NCBI GenBank assembly: GCA_946623915.1
Contig: CAMORQ010000095.1
Coordinates: 1-7,187, forward strand
Source: an uncultured Coriobacteriaceae bacterium
GTDB taxonomy: Bacteria > Actinomycetota > Coriobacteriia > Coriobacteriales > Eggerthellaceae
Direction of reading: 5' to 3'
Length of the DNA stretch: 7,187 nt
The notes under the pieces are model-generated. The model was given only the letters and a program-made list of their open reading frames with translations, was not told where the DNA came from and did not search any database. Of the stretch, positions 1 to 6,685 are shown one piece after another. Within the stretch, counting starts at the first letter, position 1. Every line of letters starts with the position of its first letter. The position numbers and the translations under genes were made by a program.

Positions 1-326
1 CCCATCCCGCCGATATCTTCATGGGAGACACCGGCTCCCTTGCGCTGGGGACAGCACTCGGATGCTTGGCCGTCGTCACGAAGACCGAGCTTCTTTCCCT
101 ACTTATAGGTGGGCTGTTCGTGGTCGAGGCGCTTTCGGTCATGATCCAGGTGCTCCATTACAAGCGCACGCGCACGCGCGTGTTCCTGATGGCGCCGCTT
201 CATCATCACTTCGAAAAGAAGGGTTGGAGCGAAATCAAAGTGGTGCTGCGCTTCTGGATCATATCGGGCACGCTTGCCGTGATCGGCTTCTTCCTGTATT
301 TCACCGACGCGTTGCTAGTGGGGTAG
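1..326 (+). CDS. mraY: Phospho-MurNAc-pentapeptide transferase MraY, 3' part only
   Basis: This is the C-terminal 107 residues of MraY, the polytopic membrane enzyme that transfers phospho-MurNAc-pentapeptide from UDP onto undecaprenyl phosphate to make lipid I. The reading frame is open from base 3 (His-Pro-Ala-Asp-Ile-Phe) and continues into Met-Gly-Asp-Thr-Gly-Ser, the conserved MGDxGS motif whose Asp is an active-site residue in the family. Further on comes the family signature PLHHHFEKKGW with its three consecutive His. At least three hydrophobic segments follow MGDTGS: one directly after it, one around LLIGGLFVVEALSVM, and a last helix near WIISGTLAVIGFFLYF just before the TAG stop at 324-326. 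The 5' two thirds lie outside the window. Six bases separate its stop from the murD start, so it should be coupled to murD. Identification is very secure; the exact start cannot be seen. Confidence 0.97.
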   Translation, partial: HPADIFMGDTGSLALGTALGCLAVVTKTELLSLLIGGLFVVEALSVMIQVLHYKRTRTRVFLMAPLHHHFEKKGWSEIKVVLRFWIISGTLAVIGFFLYFTDALLVG

Positions 327-332
327 TGCGCC

Positions 333-1793
333 ATGCGGGTCGGCTCGACAGAATGCATCGAAGGCACCAAGCGCGCGCCGGTCGATTTGGGCCGCGTGCT
401 TTTGCTTGGGCTCGGCGTGTCAGGTTCTGCCGTGCGTGACTACTGCGCCCCCATGCTAGGCGGCCGCGTGCGGTCTTTGACGGTGGTCGTCGGTCGCGAA
501 GGGGAGGGCTTCGACGTGTTCGAAGGCCCGCAGACTGAAGTTCGCGTTGCGCACCTCGACCGCATCGAGGACCTGCAAGAATCGTTCGACGTCTGCATCG
601 CATCCCCTGGCATATCGCAGTTCAGCAGCTTGTACCAAGCGGCTTCTGCGCGCTCTGCGGAAACGATCAGCGAAGTTGAATTCGCGTGGCGTGAAAGCAG
701 CGAGGAATCGCGTTGGGTCGCCATTACGGGCACGAACGGCAAAACGACCACTACGGCCCTTACCGCGCACCTTCTTTCCGCTAGCGGGACGAAGGCGACG
801 GCGGTCGGCAACATAGGGGACACGTGTATTTCCGCCGTCGCGGAAGGAAAAACGGATGTCTACGTAGCCGAAGTGTCGTCCTACCAGCTTGCGTCCTCAC
901 GCTATTTCCAGCCAGACTGCGCGCTGATGCTCAACATCACCCCCGACCATCTTGCTTGGCACAAGAGTTTCGAAGAATACGTCCGTGCGAAATCGATGTT
1001 GCTTGACAACCTCGGCACAGACCCGTCCCAGTGCGCTGTGCTCGACGCCACCAATGATGTGGTGCGCGGCATGGTGCGCCAGCTTCGCGACGAGGGGAGA
1101 TGCCCGTACGTCCCGATGGGGACCTCGGCTGGAATCCACGGCGACATGCGCGCCGCATGCGGAAGCGACAACGCAGCCTTCATGCGCGAGGACGGCATGC
1201 TCGTCGTCGCGATAGGCGGGGTCGAATACGAGCTGTGTAACGCCCGTGACCTGCTTATAGAAGGCGAGCACAACTACGCCAATGCCCTCATGGCTTCCGC
1301 TGCAGCACTCTGCTTGGGGGCCGATGCCCAAGCCGTGCGCTCGGCCCTTTTGACGTTCGCTCCTCTCGAGCACCGCTTGGAACCGTGCGGGAGCGTCGAC
1401 GGCGTTGCGTGCTTCAACGACTCGAAGGCTACCAACGTGGACGCAACACTCGTCGCTCTGCGTGCGTTCGAGGCGAAGCGGCCCATCGTGTTGCTTGGCG
1501 GCGAAGACAAGGGAACCGATTTGGAACCGCTGGCCATCGAAGTCGAACGGTGCTGCAAACGCGCCGTATGTTTCGGGGCGGCGGGAGCGCGATTCGCGGC
1601 TTCGCTCGCGGGACGCAACATCGAAGTCGATCTGGTTTCCGGTATGGAACAGGCGCTCGATGCCGCATTGGACGTCGCCGTCGAGGGCGATGTGGTGCTG
1701 TTGTCTCCTGCATGCGCGTCGTTCGACGAATTCAACAGCTTCGAGCACCGCGGGGCGGTGTTCAAAGACCTTGTGAGAAAGCGCCAGGGATAG
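333..1793 (+). CDS. murD: UDP-N-acetylmuramoyl-L-alanine--D-glutamate ligase MurD
   Basis: Cytoplasmic ATP-dependent Mur ligase that adds D-glutamate to UDP-MurNAc-L-Ala. The 486-residue protein shows all three domains. The N-terminal UDP-binding domain has RVLLLGLGVSGSAV at about 21-34. The central ATPase domain has the P-loop GTNGKTTTT (133-141), VGNIG (158-162), EVSSYQL (180-186), NITPDH (201-206) and Tyr216/Lys220, matching the family's carbamylated lysine. HNYAN (313-317) follows. The C-terminal domain has FNDSKATN (361-368), LLGGEDKG (387-394) and LSPACASFDEF (457-467) then EHRG. It is somewhat longer than E. coli MurD (438 residues). Upstream the frame is closed by the mraY stop, and ATG 333 is the first start after it; the only ribosome-binding candidate is the weak GTGGGG at 318-323. 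It lies between mraY and ftsW with gaps of 6 and 3 bases. Nothing suggests loss of function. Confidence 0.97.
   Translation: MRVGSTECIEGTKRAPVDLGRVLLLGLGVSGSAVRDYCAPMLGGRVRSLTVVVGREGEGFDVFEGPQTEVRVAHLDRIEDLQESFDVCIASPGISQFSSLYQAASARSAETISEVEFAWRESSEESRWVAITGTNGKTTTTALTAHLLSASGTKATAVGNIGDTCISAVAEGKTDVYVAEVSSYQLASSRYFQPDCALMLNITPDHLAWHKSFEEYVRAKSMLLDNLGTDPSQCAVLDATNDVVRGMVRQLRDEGRCPYVPMGTSAGIHGDMRAACGSDNAAFMREDGMLVVAIGGVEYELCNARDLLIEGEHNYANALMASAAALCLGADAQAVRSALLTFAPLEHRLEPCGSVDGVACFNDSKATNVDATLVALRAFEAKRPIVLLGGEDKGTDLEPLAIEVERCCKRAVCFGAAGARFAASLAGRNIEVDLVSGMEQALDAALDVAVEGDVVLLSPACASFDEFNSFEHRGAVFKDLVRKRQG
1786..1790 (+). promoter_or_regulatory. Ribosome binding site for ftsW inside the murD 3' end
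   Basis: AGGGA at 1786-1790 lies 6 bases before the ftsW ATG at 1797 and within the last sense codons of murD. It fixes the ftsW start and implies that ribosomes finishing murD can restart directly on ftsW. No in-frame alternative upstream is possible, because the murD stop TAG (1791-1793) is in the same frame. Confidence 0.6.
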
Positions 1794-1796
1794 CAT

Positions 1797-3116
1797 ATGG
1801 CGCGCGCAAACACAGCAGAAACGAAACAGCAGCGCACCTCGGTTTTTTCCGGTTCGGTCGAAGTGGCCGGCCCCCGTCTTGCCCTCGTGGTAGCTGTCTT
1901 CTTCCTCAGCGTCGTCGGTTTGGTCATGGTGTTTTCCGCGTCCTCGATCGAGGCGCTCAGCGAAGGCTCCTCGCCGACGGCGTACTTTGCGCGCCAGGCC
2001 GTGTCCATGGCGCTTGGTGCCGTCATCTGCGCCGCCATCGCGATCAAGCTTCCCTACGACATGTGGCTTTCGCGTTTGCTCGACGTGTTCTGGCTGGTCA
2101 CCATGGCCTTGCTTTTGCTGACGGCCCTTATAGGCACCGTTGGCCTAGGTGCCCAACGGTGGCTGACCATTGGCGGCATCAGCGGCCAGCCATCCGAGTT
2201 GGCCAAGCCGGCGTTCGTGCTCATGGCTGCCCGGATCATGTACAACGCCCGTAACGAGGAAATCGATTTCTCGCGTTTCGCCCTTCAGACGCTTGTGCTC
2301 ATCGTGCTGCCGCTTGGCTTGCTCTATGTGTCTCAATCCGACTTGGGCACGACGCTCATCTGTTTGGTGGGCATCCTCACCGTCGTCTTCATTTCAGGCG
2401 CGAACCTGGGAATAGTGATTGCCATCGTGGTGGGCCTTGTCGCGTTCGCGATTGCAGCCGTCGCATTCGTCGGTTATCGCAGCGACCGCATGGCCTTCCT
2501 CGACCCCGAATCGGATTACTACGGCGCAGGGTACCAGCTGGTGCGTTCGTTCTATGCGTTCGGCGAAGGCGGTCTGTTCGGCGTCGGCTTGGGCAATTCT
2601 TCCGAGAAGTACCTGTATTTGCCCGAAGCGGAAACGGACTTCATCTTCGCCATCGTGGGCGAGGAGATGGGGCTGGTCGGTGCGGTTTTTGTCGTGGCCG
2701 CGTTCCTCGTGGTGTTGTGGGCGGGGCTGCGCATAGCGCGTTTCGCTCCCGACCTTTTCGGTGCGATGGTGGCGGGCGGATGCACGGTCATGCTGGTGTT
2801 CCAGGCGTTCCTGAACATCGGTTGCGTGCTGGGCATCATCCCCACCACGGGCAAGCCTCTTCCGTTCATTTCGTCGGGCGGATCGTCGCTCATCGGGTCG
2901 TTTTTGCTTGTCGGAATCATCTTGTCGGTCTCCTTCGCGTCCGAAGGCGGCAATTCGGTCTACGAGCACCGGCGAGACAACTTGCGCGTCGTCCGCTCGG
3001 CTTCGGGCAAGTCTCAGGCGTCGGGCAAAGCATCCAAGGCGTCCAAATCGTCAAAGGCGTCGAAATCGTCGAGAAGTTCATCGAAGTCCAAACAAGCTCG
3101 CGGTGCCAGGAGGTAA
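1797..3116 (+). CDS. ftsW: Septal peptidoglycan glycosyltransferase FtsW (SEDS family)
   Basis: Integral membrane SEDS protein that polymerises lipid II at the division septum together with a class B penicillin-binding protein. The 439-residue product has a short polar cytoplasmic N-terminus (1-27) followed by roughly nine to ten hydrophobic helices. Family motifs appear in order: GAQRWLTIGG (118-127) with QPSELAKPAF (131-140), SDLGTT (181-186), and YQLVRSFYAFGEGGLFGVGLG (246-266) leading to KYLYLPEAETDFIF (271-284). Asp281 matches the catalytic Asp position of FtsW/RodA. Then come GEEMGL (288-293), and NIGCVLGIIPTTGKPLPFISSGGSS (340-364). The last motif reads SSGGSS where many FtsW proteins have SYGGSS. 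After about residue 384 the protein ends in a cytoplasmic tail very rich in Ser and Lys (401-439). FtsW rather than RodA is called because it sits between murD and murG. It has no detectable defects. Confidence 0.95.
   Translation: MARANTAETKQQRTSVFSGSVEVAGPRLALVVAVFFLSVVGLVMVFSASSIEALSEGSSPTAYFARQAVSMALGAVICAAIAIKLPYDMWLSRLLDVFWLVTMALLLLTALIGTVGLGAQRWLTIGGISGQPSELAKPAFVLMAARIMYNARNEEIDFSRFALQTLVLIVLPLGLLYVSQSDLGTTLICLVGILTVVFISGANLGIVIAIVVGLVAFAIAAVAFVGYRSDRMAFLDPESDYYGAGYQLVRSFYAFGEGGLFGVGLGNSSEKYLYLPEAETDFIFAIVGEEMGLVGAVFVVAAFLVVLWAGLRIARFAPDLFGAMVAGGCTVMLVFQAFLNIGCVLGIIPTTGKPLPFISSGGSSLIGSFLLVGIILSVSFASEGGNSVYEHRRDNLRVVRSASGKSQASGKASKASKSSKASKSSRSSSKSKQARGARR
2997..3113 (+). repeat. Degenerate Lys/Ser/Ala repeat encoding the FtsW C-terminal tail
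   Basis: Residues 401-439 of FtsW form a low-complexity tail with 15 Ser, 8 Lys and 4 Arg and no acidic residue, giving a charge of about +12. Its core is a short repeated pattern of Lys-Ala-Ser and Lys-Ser-Ser (411-425). At DNA level the units vary in codon choice: Lys alternates between AAG and AAA, and Ser uses TCG, TCC, TCA, TCT and AGT. This suggests either an old expansion or selection on amino acid composition rather than a recent slippage. The segment follows the last membrane helix and should face the cytoplasm, where it could contact membrane phospholipids or partner proteins, or be phosphorylated on Ser. That role is inference. Confidence 0.7.
3108..3113 (+). promoter_or_regulatory. 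Strong ribosome binding site for murG, encoded by the last two ftsW codons
   Basis: AGGAGG at 3108-3113 is a full consensus Shine-Dalgarno core, 6 bases before the GTG at 3120. The same six bases are the final Arg-Arg codons of FtsW, directly before its TAA stop. This supports the GTG start of murG and indicates tight translational coupling. Confidence 0.8.
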
Positions 3117-3119
3117 GGC

Positions 3120-4217
3120 GTGAATTTCGTGCTTTCAGGCGGGGGAACCGCCGGACATATAAACCCGGCAATCGCGTTGGCAGAGGAATTGGTCGCTCGC
3201 GGGCACACGGTGCACTACGCGGGCACGCCGGAAGGCGTGGAGGCGCGGCTCGTTCCGCAGGCCGGTTTCGACTTCACCGGGTTCGAGGCGGCCGGGTTCA
3301 ACCGGTCCCATCCTGCGAGCATCGTGCGCGCCTTGTCGCTCGTTTCGTCGTCTACGCGCAAGGCGATGAGCTGGTTCGAATCCGTACGCCCCGATTGCGT
3401 CGTGTGCTTCGGCGGGTATGTGTGCATTCCGGTCGGCAGGGCCGCCAAGGCGCACCATGTGCCGGTGGTGGTCCACGAGCAGAACTCCGTCATGGGGCTG
3501 GCTAACAAGTACCTTTCGCGCTTCGCTGCGAAGGTTGCGCTCACCTACGAATCGGCAGGTGCTGGTTTGTCGGACGGCAAAGCGGTGCTCACGGGCAATC
3601 CAGTTCGTGCGAGCGTGTTTTCCGCCACACGAGCGCAGGGCCGTGCGTACTGCGGCGTGCCCGAAAACGCGCCGCTGCTCCTTGTCTTCGGCGGGAGCTT
3701 GGGCGCTCGTCATATCAACATGGCGGTGTGCGCCTTGCGCGACGAGCTGCTTTCGCGACCCGATCTGCACGTCCGACATATTACCGGGCCCAAAGAATAC
3801 GATACCGTCGTTTCCGCACTGAACCTCTCCGGCGACGACGCCAGACGTTGGCAGGTTATTGGTTACGAGGACAACATGGGCAGCGTGCTGGCCGCATGCG
3901 ACATGGTCGTCTCGCGTGCAGGCGCGACGTCGCTCGCGGAGATTTCGGCGCTGCGTATTCCGGCTCTGCTCGTTCCGTTCCCCTTCGCCACCGCCGACCA
4001 TCAAACCGCCAACGCGCGCTCCTACGTGCAGGCAGGCGCTGCCTACATGGTCGCCGACGACGATGTGGAAGGCCCGGAGTTCGTCGAGAAGCTCGTCGCG
4101 CTTATCGACGACGCCGACGTTCGAGCGCGTATGACGGACGCGGCCGCTTCGTTTGAGACCGAAAACGCTGCGAAGCGTCTTGCCGATGTGGTGTGCGAAG
4201 CTGCGGCGGCAAAGTAG
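3120..4217 (+). CDS. murG: UDP-GlcNAc:lipid I N-acetylglucosaminyltransferase MurG
   Basis: Peripheral membrane GT-B glycosyltransferase (GT28) that adds GlcNAc to lipid I to form lipid II on the cytoplasmic face. The 365-residue protein has the normal family length. The N-terminal acceptor domain opens with LSGGGTAGHINPA (5-17), whose His13 matches the conserved His of the glycine-rich loop. FGGY (97-100), HEQN (119-122) and GNPVR (159-163) follow. The C-terminal UDP-GlcNAc domain shows FGGSLGA (190-196), SRAGATSLAE (265-274) and PALLVPFPFATADHQTANA (281-299). The start is GTG, read as Met, chosen because AGGAGG sits at ideal spacing and the GGTAGH motif begins only a few residues later. The gap to ftsW is 3 bases and to murC 48. 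Certain call. Confidence 0.97.
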   Translation: MNFVLSGGGTAGHINPAIALAEELVARGHTVHYAGTPEGVEARLVPQAGFDFTGFEAAGFNRSHPASIVRALSLVSSSTRKAMSWFESVRPDCVVCFGGYVCIPVGRAAKAHHVPVVVHEQNSVMGLANKYLSRFAAKVALTYESAGAGLSDGKAVLTGNPVRASVFSATRAQGRAYCGVPENAPLLLVFGGSLGARHINMAVCALRDELLSRPDLHVRHITGPKEYDTVVSALNLSGDDARRWQVIGYEDNMGSVLAACDMVVSRAGATSLAEISALRIPALLVPFPFATADHQTANARSYVQAGAAYMVADDDVEGPEFVEKLVALIDDADVRARMTDAAASFETENAAKRLADVVCEAAAAK

Positions 4218-4219
4218 GG

Positions 4220-4225
4220 TAGAAT
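4220..4225 (+). promoter_or_regulatory. Possible internal -10 element upstream of murC
   Basis: TAGAAT at 4220-4225 lies directly after the murG stop and about 40 bases before the murC ATG, in the only sizeable gap of the operon. It differs from TATAAT at one position. No convincing -35 hexamer is present at 16-18 bases upstream, so promoter activity is only a possibility. It could let murC and ftsQ be expressed apart from the upstream genes. Confidence 0.25.
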
Positions 4226-4247
4226 CTCTGTAACGCGAATACATCGA

Positions 4248-4265
4248 ATGGAAAGGCGGGGCTAG
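4248..4265 (+). other. Five-codon in-frame mini-ORF abutting murC
   Basis: ATG at 4248 starts a five-codon frame (Met-Glu-Arg-Arg-Gly) that ends in TAG at 4263-4265, immediately followed by the murC ATG at 4266 in the same frame. It has no obvious ribosome binding site of its own, and its AAAGG core (4252-4256) is the likely binding site for murC. It may be chance, or a leader that modulates murC initiation. There is no evidence that it is translated. Confidence 0.2.
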
Positions 4266-5675
4266 ATGTCCGGTCAAGAAATACAGCGGGTTCATTTCAT
4301 AGGCATCGGCGGCGTAGGCATGAGCGGCATCGCGCTGGTGGCGTGCAGCCAGGGGATGAAAGTCTCTGGGTCCGACCTGCGGGCCAGCCGCTACACCGAT
4401 CAGCTTACCGAAGCCGGCGTCACGGTCTACATCGGCCATGACGCCTCCAACATCGCCGACGATCCGGCGCCCGATGTGGTTGTGGTGTCCACGGCCATAT
4501 TGGACAACAACCCCGAACTGATCGCCGCCAAGGAGCGCGGTCTGGAAATCTGGCACCGCGCGAAAATGCTCGCTCAGCTGGGCGTGGGCAAACGGACGCT
4601 TGCTGTTGCGGGCACTCACGGCAAGACCACGACTTCTTCCATGCTCGCTTCCGCGCTCGACGGCATGGGGGCCGATCCCACGTTCCTTATCGGCGGCATC
4701 GTGCGCGCCTACGGCACCAATGCGCATTCAGGTGAAGGTTCGTACTACGTCGTCGAGGCGGACGAATCCGACAAGAGCTTCACCTACCTCGATCCCTACG
4801 CAGTGGCTGTCACCAACATCGAAGCCGACCATCTGGACCACTATTTAGGCGGCATCGCCGAAATCGAGCAAAAATTCTCCGAGTTCATGTGCTCTGTGCC
4901 CGACGACGGCCTGGTTGTCGTGTGCGGCGAAGACGAGCGCCTCACGCAAATCGCGCGCGAGACGGGCAAGCGCGTCCTTACCTACGGTGAAGGCGACGGC
5001 TTCGACGTGAGGCTCGTATCGTTCGAGCCGCAAGGCGTTGGCAGCGCCTTCGAGCTTGCCATGCCCGACGGGCAGGTGGTCCGCGGTTCCATCCTGCAGA
5101 ATCCGGGCCGTCACAACGCCCTTAATGCCGCGGCGGTGCTCGCGCTACTGTGGGGTATCGGCGAAGACGTGCAAGAAGCCGCCAAACAGCTTGGCAAATT
5201 CGCCGGCGTGAAACGCAGGTTCGATCTGGTGGGCGAAGAAGCGGGCGTGACGGTCGTGGACGACTACGCCCACCATCCCACCGAGGTGGCCGCGACAATC
5301 GCCGCTGCCAAGAAACTCGACTTCAACGCCGTTCATGTGCTCTTCCAGCCGCACCGTTATTCGCGTGTCGGGTTGTTCACCGAAGTGCTTCACGACGAAT
5401 TCGCCCATGCGTTCGACCTCGCTGACACCGTTACATTCACCGATGTGTACGCAGCAGGGGAGACGCCGGTGCCGGGCATTTCGGGCAAAACGTTCTTGGA
5501 CGTCGTAGAAGCGTCTGCCGACCATCCGCCCCTTACGTACGTGCCTCGTCGCCCCGATGTGGTGGAGCATCTCGCATCCCAGGCTCAGCCGGGCGATTTG
5601 GTGATTACGATGGGTGCCGGAGACGTTACGTCCATCGGTCCTGAACTGCTTGCGTACCTCGGGTCTTCCCGATAG
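4266..5675 (+). CDS. murC: UDP-N-acetylmuramate--L-alanine ligase MurC
   Basis: Cytoplasmic ATP-dependent Mur ligase that attaches L-alanine to UDP-MurNAc, the first step of stem peptide assembly. The 469-residue product has the usual length. Its N-terminal domain begins with HFIGIGGVGMSGIA (10-23), the MurC/Mpl-type glycine-rich nucleotide-sugar binding motif. The ATPase domain has AGTHGKTTT (115-123), EADESD (164-169), NIEADHLDHY (184-193) and GRHNALNAAA (281-290). Typical MurC signatures follow: KRRFD (316-320), VDDYAHHPTE (331-340), FQPHRYSR (360-367) and MGAGD (449-453). The start at 4266 is supported by AAAGG about 9 bases upstream and by an in-frame TAG directly before the ATG, which rules out a longer version. 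It is MurC rather than Mpl because it sits in the dcw cluster ahead of ftsQ, which starts 10 bases after its stop. Confidence 0.97.
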   Translation: MSGQEIQRVHFIGIGGVGMSGIALVACSQGMKVSGSDLRASRYTDQLTEAGVTVYIGHDASNIADDPAPDVVVVSTAILDNNPELIAAKERGLEIWHRAKMLAQLGVGKRTLAVAGTHGKTTTSSMLASALDGMGADPTFLIGGIVRAYGTNAHSGEGSYYVVEADESDKSFTYLDPYAVAVTNIEADHLDHYLGGIAEIEQKFSEFMCSVPDDGLVVVCGEDERLTQIARETGKRVLTYGEGDGFDVRLVSFEPQGVGSAFELAMPDGQVVRGSILQNPGRHNALNAAAVLALLWGIGEDVQEAAKQLGKFAGVKRRFDLVGEEAGVTVVDDYAHHPTEVAATIAAAKKLDFNAVHVLFQPHRYSRVGLFTEVLHDEFAHAFDLADTVTFTDVYAAGETPVPGISGKTFLDVVEASADHPPLTYVPRRPDVVEHLASQAQPGDLVITMGAGDVTSIGPELLAYLGSSR

Positions 5676-5685
5676 GTTCGAGCCG

Positions 5686-6588
5686 ATGCCCCAAGGCAGG
5701 TCGACACAGAATCGCGGAGCGCACCGCGCTTCGTCATCGCGCCGTCGCTCGACGGTGTCATCGGTGCGGGTGGGTGACATTCGCACGGGCGGCATCCGCA
5801 AGCGGGCCGGGCGAGCGTGGATCATGAGGTTCGTCGCAGCCATCGCCGTGCTGGCGGTGCTGGCGGGAGTCGGTTTGTTCCTCTATTTCTCCGACGTCCT
5901 TTCCGTCGAAGAAGTCAGCGTGTCGGGTGTCCATCACCTGACCGCCGAAGAAATGTCCGCCCTTGCGGCGGTGCCTGCTTCGAGCACGCTTTTGCGCGTG
6001 GACGCCGAATCCATCAGGGAACGGGTGCGTACGAATCCGTGGGTCGAAGACGTGCAGATCAGGCGGGTGTTCCCCCATACGCTCGAGCTGCAGATATCCG
6101 AGCGTCCCATTGCAGCCATTGTGGAGGTGACGGCCGGTGAAGGAGGGGCCATCGACAACTGGGCGATTTCCAAGGAAGGCATCTGGCTCATGCTCATCCC
6201 TCCAACGGGAAGCGCCGAGTCGGCGAACATCAGCCCTCAGATCTACGACGACGCATCCCATGTGCTCCACATCACCGACATCCCGCTCGACGTGAAGCCT
6301 GCCGTAGGGGAGAAGTGCACCGACGAGAGCATCCACAACGCGCTTTCCATCATTGCTGGGTTCACCACCGATTTGGCTAACCGCGTGTCAGTGGTGTCGG
6401 CCACGGATACGGCCAACACGCTGCTCACCCTCGACGACGGTGTTCAAATCGCCTTCGGCACGGCGGAAAACATCCGAGACAAGGAGCGCATCTGCCTGCA
6501 GCTGATGCAGGAGCATCCAGGGCAGATTTCCTACATCAACGTACGCGTGGTCGAGCGTCCCACCTGGCGCAGCACCCCTTCGTTCTAG
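5686..6588 (+). CDS. ftsQ: Cell division protein FtsQ/DivIB
   Basis: Bitopic divisome protein that, with FtsB and FtsL-type partners, scaffolds and regulates septal peptidoglycan synthesis. The 300-residue protein has a basic cytoplasmic N-terminus (1-48, many Arg), a single membrane helix (about 49-68), and an extracytoplasmic POTRA domain. The POTRA domain begins VEEVSVSGVHHLTAEE (74-89) and includes NPWVEDVQIRRVFPHTLELQISERPIA (117-143). The beta domain runs to the end, with the usual NWAISKEGIWL-type element at 158-168. The frame is also open to an ATG at 5614, but that start would overlap murC by 62 bases; ATG 5686, 10 bases after the murC stop, is preferred. ATG 5824 would remove the whole basic tail. 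The ribosome binding site is weak (AGG at 5674-5676). POTRA-beta proteins diverge strongly, so position after murC is important support. Confidence 0.92.
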   Translation: MPQGRSTQNRGAHRASSSRRRSTVSSVRVGDIRTGGIRKRAGRAWIMRFVAAIAVLAVLAGVGLFLYFSDVLSVEEVSVSGVHHLTAEEMSALAAVPASSTLLRVDAESIRERVRTNPWVEDVQIRRVFPHTLELQISERPIAAIVEVTAGEGGAIDNWAISKEGIWLMLIPPTGSAESANISPQIYDDASHVLHITDIPLDVKPAVGEKCTDESIHNALSIIAGFTTDLANRVSVVSATDTANTLLTLDDGVQIAFGTAENIRDKERICLQLMQEHPGQISYINVRVVERPTWRSTPSF

Positions 6589-6629
6589 CGGCCCTTCTGG
6601 CTGGGATGCTGGCGGCCGCTTCCTTCCTC
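6587..6629 (+). terminator. Possible weak intrinsic terminator overlapping the ftsQ stop
   Basis: AGCGGCC (6587-6593) and GGCCGCT (6614-6620) form a perfect 7-base-pair stem with a 20-base loop. The stem starts inside the ftsQ TAG codon, and the following bases are pyrimidine-rich (TTCCTTCCTC type) rather than a clean T run. The large loop and broken T tract make it a weak candidate. If it works, transcription of the cluster would largely end at ftsQ. Confidence 0.35.
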
Positions 6630-6685
6630 AATGGCAAGCGATACACGCCAGCGAACCCCCAAACATAAAAGTTAGAGGGAAAAAC

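Noticed and set aside
897..1796. A 299-codon minus-strand open frame opposite murD
   Set aside because: It mirrors the coding frame of murD, which has every Mur ligase motif; the antisense product shows no family features.
3135..4727. A 530-codon open frame on the minus strand opposite murG and the start of murC
   Set aside because: It is antisense to two certain genes, its translation is rich in Arg and His without recognisable domains, and such frames are common opposite GC-rich genes.
5614..5685. A longer ftsQ beginning at ATG 5614
   Set aside because: It would overlap murC by 62 bases, whereas ATG 5686 lies 10 bases after the murC stop and matches the tight spacing elsewhere in the operon.
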